From positions 1 to 44,003 of the forward strand of contig CAIRWP010000131.1 of NCBI GenBank assembly GCA_903882335.1: a DNA stretch of 44,003 bases, read 5' to 3'. Each line of letters begins with the position of its first letter. Position 1 is the first letter of the stretch. The notes under the pieces were generated by a model. The model worked only from the letters and a program-made list of their open reading frames with translations. It ran no database searches and had not been told where the DNA came from. Of this stretch, positions 40,158 through 44,003 are shown piece after piece. Origin of the DNA: an uncultured Opitutia bacterium. GTDB lineage: Bacteria; Verrucomicrobiota; Verrucomicrobiia; Opitutales; UBA953. The position numbers and the translations under genes are program-made.

Positions 40158-40193
40158 GGGCCGGCTTCCGCGCGGAGGTCGGCCCTTTGCTTT
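40158..40193 (+). terminator. Intrinsic terminator after tsf
   Basis: Stem GGGCCGGC (40158-40165) pairs with GTCGGCCC (40178-40185) with one G-T, and TTTGCTTT follows. It lies 21 nt past the tsf stop. Its T-rich tail overlaps the -35 of the next gene's putative promoter. Confidence 0.75.
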
Positions 40194-40219
40194 ACAGGGG
40201 CCGCGGACGGGGCTAGTCT
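40191..40219 (+). promoter_or_regulatory. Candidate leaderless promoter of the DUF983-type gene
   Basis: TTTACA (40191-40196), 17 nt, TAGTCT (40214-40219; TANNNT), 5 nt to ATG 40225. The clearest of the leaderless-type sites here. Confidence 0.5.
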
Positions 40220-40224
40220 CAGGC

Positions 40225-40605
40225 ATGCGCTTTCGCCCCGACCTCTTCCTGCGCTGCGCGCGTGGCCGTTGTCCGGACTGCGGCGCCCCGGAGCAACTGA
40301 CGGGGCTGGCGACGATCCGCGACCGCTGCACCGCCTGCGGGATGGTGCTGCGTCGCCGGGAAGGTTTCTTCCTGGGGGCGATGGTCTGGAACTACGGGCT
40401 CACGGCCTTTGGTCTTCTGCCGGTCCTGCTTGTGCTTCGCGCCTATGACTGGATCGGCTTCGCCGCGGCGGTCTGGCTCGCGGTCGCGGTCATCCTGCTG
40501 GTCCCTTGGCTGATCCATGGGGTCGCCTGGCGGCTCTGGCTCGGCACCTACTACGCTTTCCTGCCCGAGCAGCTGCCGTCGTCGGGACGTCGCCTCGACG
40601 ACTGA
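40225..40605 (+). CDS. DUF983-type small zinc-ribbon membrane protein
   Basis: 126 residues. Four cysteines in two CxxC pairs (RCPDCGAPE and CTACGMVL) form a zinc ribbon at the N-terminus; two TM helices follow (YGLTAFGLLPVLLVL and AAVWLAVAVILLVPWLIHG), the layout of DUF983 proteins, whose function is unknown. No Shine-Dalgarno. It ends 4 nt from the convergent ispA stop. Confidence 0.85.
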   Translation: MRFRPDLFLRCARGRCPDCGAPEQLTGLATIRDRCTACGMVLRRREGFFLGAMVWNYGLTAFGLLPVLLVLRAYDWIGFAAAVWLAVAVILLVPWLIHGVAWRLWLGTYYAFLPEQLPSSGRRLDD

Positions 40606-40609
40606 CGGT

Positions 40610-41497
40610 TCAGTTCCGGCGCGCCGCCATGCGGCCGACCAGCTCGACGAGGAAGGCGGTGTCGCCGCGCGTGCCTTGCAGCAGGGCGCTGGCCTCGGTG
40701 GTCAGCGCCGCCACGCGGGCCTGCGCCGCCGGCACGCCGAAGAGCCCCGCGTATGTCAGCTTATTATTCTGGGCGTCGGCCCCGACGGGCTTGCCCATCT
40801 GGACGGAGTCGGAGGTCAGGTCGAGCAGGTCATCGACCAACTGGAAGGCGATGCCGGCGGAACGTCCGGCGCGGCGGAACGCTTCGACCTCGGCGCTCGC
40901 GGCGCCGCCGACGAGCGCGCCCATCGCGAACGAGGCGCTCAGCATCGCGGCGGTCTTGCCGCGCAGGATGAACTCGAGGCGATCGGGGTCGGCTCCGGCG
41001 GCGAGCCCGCCCATGTCCTCGGTCTGGCCGCCGACGAGCAGGCTCGGGCCGGCCGTCACGGCGAGCTCGAGCGTCAGGTCGCGGAGCAGGGCGGGGCGGT
41101 CACCGTAGCCGCGGGCGAGGAGCTCGAACGCGAACGGGATCAGCGCGTCGCCCGCGAGCAAGGCGGTCGCCTCGTCGAAGGCCTTGTGGCAGGAAGGTCG
41201 GCCGCGACGAAGGTCGGCGTCGTCCATGCACGGCAGGTCGTCATGGATCAAGGAGTACGTATGGATGCACTCGAGCGCGACGGCGGCGGCGCGGGCGTCG
41301 CCGGCCGGGTCGAAGGCGCGCGCCGCCGCCAGGGCGATCACGGGCCGGAGGCGTTTGCCGCCGGCCTCCAGCGAGTGGCGTATCGCCGCGTGGAGCCGGG
41401 CCGGGCGGGCGTCCGCGGGCGGGGTCAGGGCACGAAGGGCCGTCTCCACCTCGCCGATCAGGCCTACGTGGAGGGACTCGAACCGGGCGCCATCCAT
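40610..41497 (-). CDS. ispA: Polyprenyl diphosphate synthase (farnesyl type)
   Basis: Head-to-tail prenyl transferase making C15 (possibly C20) diphosphate from IPP and DMAPP for quinones and undecaprenyl carriers. 295 residues: GGKRLRPV, first aspartate-rich motif DDLPCMDD (86-93, bacterial type with the two-residue insert), DLRRGRPSCHKAF, GGQTEDMGG, second motif QLVDDLLD followed by GKPVGADAQNNKLT. It lies 4 nt downstream of yhbY; no xseB or dxs is adjacent. Confidence 0.93.
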   Translation of the reverse strand: MDGARFESLHVGLIGEVETALRALTPPADARPARLHAAIRHSLEAGGKRLRPVIALAAARAFDPAGDARAAAVALECIHTYSLIHDDLPCMDDADLRRGRPSCHKAFDEATALLAGDALIPFAFELLARGYGDRPALLRDLTLELAVTAGPSLLVGGQTEDMGGLAAGADPDRLEFILRGKTAAMLSASFAMGALVGGAASAEVEAFRRAGRSAGIAFQLVDDLLDLTSDSVQMGKPVGADAQNNKLTYAGLFGVPAAQARVAALTTEASALLQGTRGDTAFLVELVGRMAARRN

Positions 41498-41501
41498 GGG
41501 C

Positions 41502-41801
41502 TTACTCCTCGGTTGCGCCGAGGCGGAAGAACGTCGCCGTGCGGCCGACGCTGCCGATGACCTCGCTGTCCGTCAGCTTCGCCAGTTCCTGGGCCTGGGT
41601 GTCCATGGCCTCGCGTTCGGCGGTGAAGCGGACCTTCACGAGGTCTGCGTTGCGGAAGGCGTCGTTCAGCAGTTTGGCGATCCCCTCGTTCACGCCGGCC
41701 TTGCCGACGAAGACCTTCGGGTCGAGGGTCTGGGCCAGGCTACGGAGCTTGCCGCGTTCCGCACCGGTCAGGCTGGGTTTGTCCTCGGGACCTTGTTCCA
41801 T
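41502..41801 (-). CDS. yhbY: YhbY-type CRM-domain RNA-binding protein
   Basis: 99 residues with the single CRM fold (ERGKLRSLAQTLDPKVFVGK, the GxxG-type loop GKAGVNEGI, LVKVRFTAE, and SVGRTATFFRLG). E. coli YhbY binds pre-50S particles, so a role in ribosome assembly is likely. It is upstream of ispA with 4 nt between. Its ATG follows a promoter-like pair directly. Confidence 0.9.
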   Translation of the reverse strand: MEQGPEDKPSLTGAERGKLRSLAQTLDPKVFVGKAGVNEGIAKLLNDAFRNADLVKVRFTAEREAMDTQAQELAKLTDSEVIGSVGRTATFFRLGATEE

Positions 41802-41807
41802 AGGCCT

Positions 41808-41836
41808 ATTTCCGTTTTGCGAGGCAGGGGAGTCAA
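41808..41836 (-). promoter_or_regulatory. Candidate leaderless promoter of yhbY-ispA
   Basis: On the minus strand TTGACT (41836-41831), 17 nt, GGAAAT (41813-41808; 3 of 6), 6 nt (AGGCCT) to ATG 41801. Confidence 0.42.
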
Positions 41837-41859
41837 TGGACTAATGGTCCGGGACCCGG

Positions 41860-41887
41860 TTGCGCCGCCAAATTCAGTGGGTAGAGT
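41860..41887 (+). promoter_or_regulatory. Candidate promoter of the 41897 gene
   Basis: TTGCGC (41860-41865), 16 nt, TAGAGT (41882-41887; TANNNT). ATG 41897 is 9 nt past the -10, within the range for a near-leaderless transcript. This favours that start over GTG 41888 and ATG 41891. Confidence 0.38.
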
Positions 41888-41896
41888 GTGATGGGC

Positions 41897-42283
41897 ATGC
41901 CCGCTTCGCCCCCTGTCATCGTCCCTCGCCTCCGCCCCGAGCTTCGTCCCGAGACCGACCTCCGTCCTGCCGAGCCAGTCATCGTGCACATCCGTTGCGC
42001 GCCCAACTATGCGCCGAGCATCCGGATCTGGCAAAGTACCTTCCTGCTCGATCGCGACTCCGCGCACACCAGTGCCTTGGTCGACTGGAAGGGCATCACC
42101 AGTTATCCTGAATGGACTTGGATCCGTTGGGGCTCTCCGCACCCCTTTACCTTGATCTTCGAACCCTTACCTCGGTCGGTGCGGGTCTTCGATCTACAGG
42201 AAATCATTCCAGAGCCTCGGGGCTGGCATTTTTTGGGAATCGCCCGCAAGGCCCAGGACGTCTACCACCTGGATCTTCCGTAA
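41897..42283 (+). CDS. Small protein of unknown function
   Basis: 128 residues, from ATG 41897 (MPASPPVIVPRLRP). Possible earlier starts (GTG 41888, ATG 41891) would lie at or before the likely transcription start. The sequence is Trp/Pro-rich and predicted mostly beta: VIVHIRCAPNYAPSIRIWQ, ALVDWKGITSYPEWTWIRW, FTLIFEPLPRSVRVFDLQEI, GWHFLGIARKAQDVYHL. No known family recognised. It stands alone between yhbY (divergent) and rpsO. The strand pattern and good reading frame argue for a real gene. Confidence 0.65.
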   Translation: MPASPPVIVPRLRPELRPETDLRPAEPVIVHIRCAPNYAPSIRIWQSTFLLDRDSAHTSALVDWKGITSYPEWTWIRWGSPHPFTLIFEPLPRSVRVFDLQEIIPEPRGWHFLGIARKAQDVYHLDLP

Positions 42284-42425
42284 TGGCCCTTTCGTGGGTA
42301 AAAAGGGTGTCTTCGGGGCCTGTGAATAACTTGGCCGGGGAGGGGTTTCCGGCTTGCCTGAGCCCCTGCCCCCTGTCATTTCCAAGGCTCACTTCGTTAG
42401 GGAGAGGGGCGGAGCCCTTCTCACG

Positions 42426-42495
42426 CTGGTCGGTAGGCGAAAGCCTATTCCAGACGGAGCGCCCGGCCGTTCGGCGGGGCCTCGGGGATTTCCCC
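42426..42495 (+). promoter_or_regulatory. Structured rpsO leader, candidate S15 autoregulatory RNA
   Basis: Three stems in a row. First, CTGG/CCAG (42426-42429 with 42450-42453) enclosing TAGGC-GAAA-GCCTA, a GNRA tetraloop hairpin (42434-42447). Second, GCCC/GGGC and GCC/GGC with a G-G mismatch (42461-42480). Third, GGGG/CCCC (42484-42495). They end 41 nt before the rpsO ATG. S15 controls its own mRNA by leader binding in several phyla, but this fold is read by eye. Confidence 0.45.
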
Positions 42496-42536
42496 CAAGT
42501 CGGCCAAACCAAACCCAAACTAACCCAATAACAGCC

Positions 42537-42797
42537 ATGTCGATCGACAAGTCGGATATCATCAAGAAGCACCAGCAGGACGCCAAGGACACCGGTTCGC
42601 CCGAAGTCCAGGTCGCCCTGATCTCGGCCCGCGTCAACCACCTCACCGACCACCTTCGCTCCCACCGTAAGGACTTCCACTCGCGCCGCGGTCTCATCAT
42701 GCTGACCAACCGCCGTCGCAAGCTGCTCGCCTACCTCAAGTCGACTGATCTGGACCGTTACAACGCCCTGATCTCGAAGCTCAACCTGCGTAAGTGA
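42537..42797 (+). CDS. rpsO: 30S ribosomal protein S15
   Basis: S15 nucleates assembly of the 16S central domain. 86 residues: DTGSPEVQVALISARVNHLTDH (residues around 18-40), HRKDFHSRRGLIMLTNRRRKLLAYL and the C-terminal RYNALISKLNLRK, all diagnostic. ATG 42537 follows a 30-nt C/A-rich stretch without a Shine-Dalgarno. The longer reading from 42354 is rejected because it runs through the structured leader. pnp follows after a strong terminator, the classic rpsO-pnp order. Confidence 0.97.
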   Translation: MSIDKSDIIKKHQQDAKDTGSPEVQVALISARVNHLTDHLRSHRKDFHSRRGLIMLTNRRRKLLAYLKSTDLDRYNALISKLNLRK

Positions 42798-42826
42798 CCG
42801 CCGCCTCCGGGCGTCTCGGTTCTCCA

Positions 42827-42861
42827 GACGTCCCGGCCTAGCGCCGGGACGTCCGCTTTTT
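42827..42861 (+). terminator. Strong intrinsic terminator after rpsO
   Basis: A perfect 11-bp stem (GACGTCCCGGC, 42827-42837, with GCCGGGACGTC, 42843-42853), 5-nt loop CTAGC, and TTTTT at 42857-42861. It starts 29 nt past the rpsO stop and probably attenuates read-through into pnp. Confidence 0.93.
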
Positions 42862-42879
42862 CCACCCAACCAACAACCC

Positions 42880-42898
42880 GCCGGGCACATCGCCTGGC
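42880..42898 (+). promoter_or_regulatory. Hairpin in the pnp leader
   Basis: A 7-bp stem with one G-U (GCCGGGC, 42880-42886, with GCCTGGC, 42892-42898; loop ACATC). No T-run follows, so it is not a terminator. It ends 17 nt before the pnp ATG. In E. coli a leader hairpin is processed by RNase III and used by PNPase for autocontrol; this one may serve a similar role. Confidence 0.4.
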
Positions 42899-42915
42899 AC
42901 AACACACAACATACC

Positions 42916-44003
42916 ATGAAACAGAAACACTCAGTGACTATCGAAGAACTCGGTATCACCATCAGCACCGGCTCCATCGCCCGCCTCGCCAACGGCGCCG
43001 TCACCATCAGCAAGGGAGAGACCACGCTCTTCGTGTCGGCCACCGCCGCCGAGGATCTCCGCTCCCCCGACCAGGACTTCTTCCCCCTGACCGTCGACTA
43101 CCGCGAGAAGTTCGCCGCCGCCGGCCGCTTCCCGGGCAGCTACTTCCGCCGCGAAGGCAAGCCCTCCGATAAGGAGATCCTGACCTCCCGCCTCTGCGAC
43201 CGCCCGCTGCGCCCGCTCTTCCCCGAAGGCTTCCTCAATGAAGTCCAGGTGATCGGCCTGCTGCTCTCGGCCGACCAGATCAACGACGCCGACGTCCTGA
43301 TGGTGAACGGTGCTTCCGCCGCGCTCCTCTGCTCCGACATCCCTTGGAACGGTCCGATCGCGGGCATCCGCCTCGGTCGCGTCGCCGGGCAGTTCGTCAT
43401 CAATCCGACCCACGAACAGCAGTACGAGTCCGACCTGGACCTCATCTACGTCGGTAATGAGAGCGACATGATGATGATCGAAGGTTCGGCCGACCAGCTG
43501 CCCGAAGTCGACTTCATCGCCGCCCTCGAGTACGCCCAGAAGGCTATCCAGCCGATCATCGCCGCCCAGCGCAAGCTCGCCGCGATGTACTCCAAGACCA
43601 AGCGCGTCTTCCCGCTCGTCGTCTGCGAACCGAAGGCCCTCGCCATCTGCGAGCGCGTCGCCGGTGAAGGCGACCAGCTGAAGAAGGCGATCTTCCTCGC
43701 CTCCAAGAAGGAGCGCGGCGACGCCGTCAAGGTCGTGGTCGAGAAGGCCAAGGCCGCCTGCAAGGCGGAGCTCGGCGACGTCTTCGACGCCCGCCAGATC
43801 AAGATGGCCTTCGAGAAGCTCCAGGAGAAGGTCTACCGCAACGCCATCATCCAGAGCGGCGAGCGGGCCGACGGCCGTAAGCCGTTGGATCTCCGGGCGA
43901 TCTCCTGCGAAGTCGACGTGCTCCCGCGCGTCCACGGTTCCTCGCTCTTCCAGCGCGGCGAAACCCAGGGTCTCGTCCTCGCGACCCTCGGCACCTCCAA
44001 GGA
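42916..44003 (+). CDS. pnp: Polyribonucleotide nucleotidyltransferase (PNPase), partial
   Basis: 3'-5' phosphorolytic exoribonuclease and degradosome component. 362 residues are visible of about 700; the frame is cut by the right edge. The first RNase PH domain (RLANGAVTISKGETTLFVSA, DFFPLTVDYREKFAAAGRFPG, SRLCDRPLRPLFPEGF, NGASAALL) and the helical linker (KAIFLASKKERGDAVKVVV) are complete, and the second RNase PH domain begins (ERADGRKPLDLRAISCEVD, HGSSLFQRGETQ). No Shine-Dalgarno; the leader just upstream is A/C-rich. Confidence 0.97.
   Translation, partial: MKQKHSVTIEELGITISTGSIARLANGAVTISKGETTLFVSATAAEDLRSPDQDFFPLTVDYREKFAAAGRFPGSYFRREGKPSDKEILTSRLCDRPLRPLFPEGFLNEVQVIGLLLSADQINDADVLMVNGASAALLCSDIPWNGPIAGIRLGRVAGQFVINPTHEQQYESDLDLIYVGNESDMMMIEGSADQLPEVDFIAALEYAQKAIQPIIAAQRKLAAMYSKTKRVFPLVVCEPKALAICERVAGEGDQLKKAIFLASKKERGDAVKVVVEKAKAACKAELGDVFDARQIKMAFEKLQEKVYRNAIIQSGERADGRKPLDLRAISCEVDVLPRVHGSSLFQRGETQGLVLATLGTSK

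Noticed and set aside
42287..42307. CCCTTT/AAAGGG hairpin after the 41897 gene
   Set aside because: Six weak base pairs, a 9-nt loop and no T-run; too weak to call a terminator.
1..44003. CRISPR arrays, insertion sequences, prophage, toxin-antitoxin or restriction genes
   Set aside because: No regularly spaced repeats, transposase or phage-type motifs, or recognisable defence domains were found on either strand. The only recombinase-like sequence is the isolated HTH at 23591-23926.

Overview
The window is a GC-rich, tightly packed bacterial chromosome segment made up of housekeeping and biosynthetic genes. I see no rRNA, CRISPR array, prophage or insertion sequence. The mix fits a Gram-negative of the Verrucomicrobiota, probably an Opitutae/Opitutales relative. 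It has LPS genes (lptB, an LptA/LptC-like protein, waaA), a Tat-exported Gfo/Idh/MocA oxidoreductase of the kind common in Verrucomicrobia and Planctomycetes, a GH20 hexosaminidase, HprK, and small secreted proteins I cannot assign. This placement is inferred from gene content only.

Layout. 1-2.4 kb (-): pyrH-frr-sucC, with sucC cut by the left edge. 2.5-3.3 kb: tRNA-Gln(TTG) on + facing efp on -. 3.3-5.7 kb (-): a secreted protein of unknown function and a GH20 enzyme. 5.7-9.8 kb (+): an ABCG-type half-transporter, a one-TM protein and a large exported protein. 9.8-13.2 kb: a metallo-beta-lactamase-fold hydrolase (-) divergent from glgC and a coupled membrane protein (+). 13.2-19.9 kb (-): FAH-family protein, PaaK-like adenylating enzyme, class IV aminotransferase and a heterodimeric ABC exporter. 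20.0-22.9 kb (+): Gfo/Idh/MocA, exported alanine-rich protein, aroK. 22.9-25.5 kb (-): aat, a small HTH protein, nadA and a Fur-family regulator. 25.7-31.1 kb (+): DAHP synthase, Lrp/AsnC-type regulator, aminotransferase, der, fmt. 31.1-35 kb (+): LptA/C-like protein, lptB, hprK. 35-38 kb: unknown (-), trpD (+), waaA (-). 38.2-40.6 kb (+): rpsB-tsf and a DUF983-type protein. 40.6-41.8 kb (-): yhbY-ispA. 41.9-44 kb (+): unknown, rpsO, and pnp cut by the right edge.

Themes. Translation and RNA metabolism dominate (rpsB, tsf, frr, efp, rpsO, pnp, der, fmt, yhbY, aat, tRNA-Gln), with aromatic and branched-chain amino acid synthesis (aroG, aroK, trpD, ilvE-like), nucleotide/NAD synthesis (pyrH, nadA) and envelope building (lpt genes, waaA, ispA). 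Genes abut or overlap at most junctions. Convergent pairs often overlap at their stops. Few starts have a Shine-Dalgarno sequence, and many have a -35/-10-like pair placed so that transcription would begin at the start codon. No gene-free stretch exceeds 300 bases.

The most notable points are the putative leaderless promoter layout, an EF-P with Asn at the tip of its modification loop, a Fur-family protein lacking the usual His-rich metal motif and coupled to nadA, an EF-Ts with a long helical insertion, an asymmetric ABC exporter, structured rpsO and pnp leaders, and an uncharacterised ABCG-type export cluster. I found no clear-cut new defence or mobile system.
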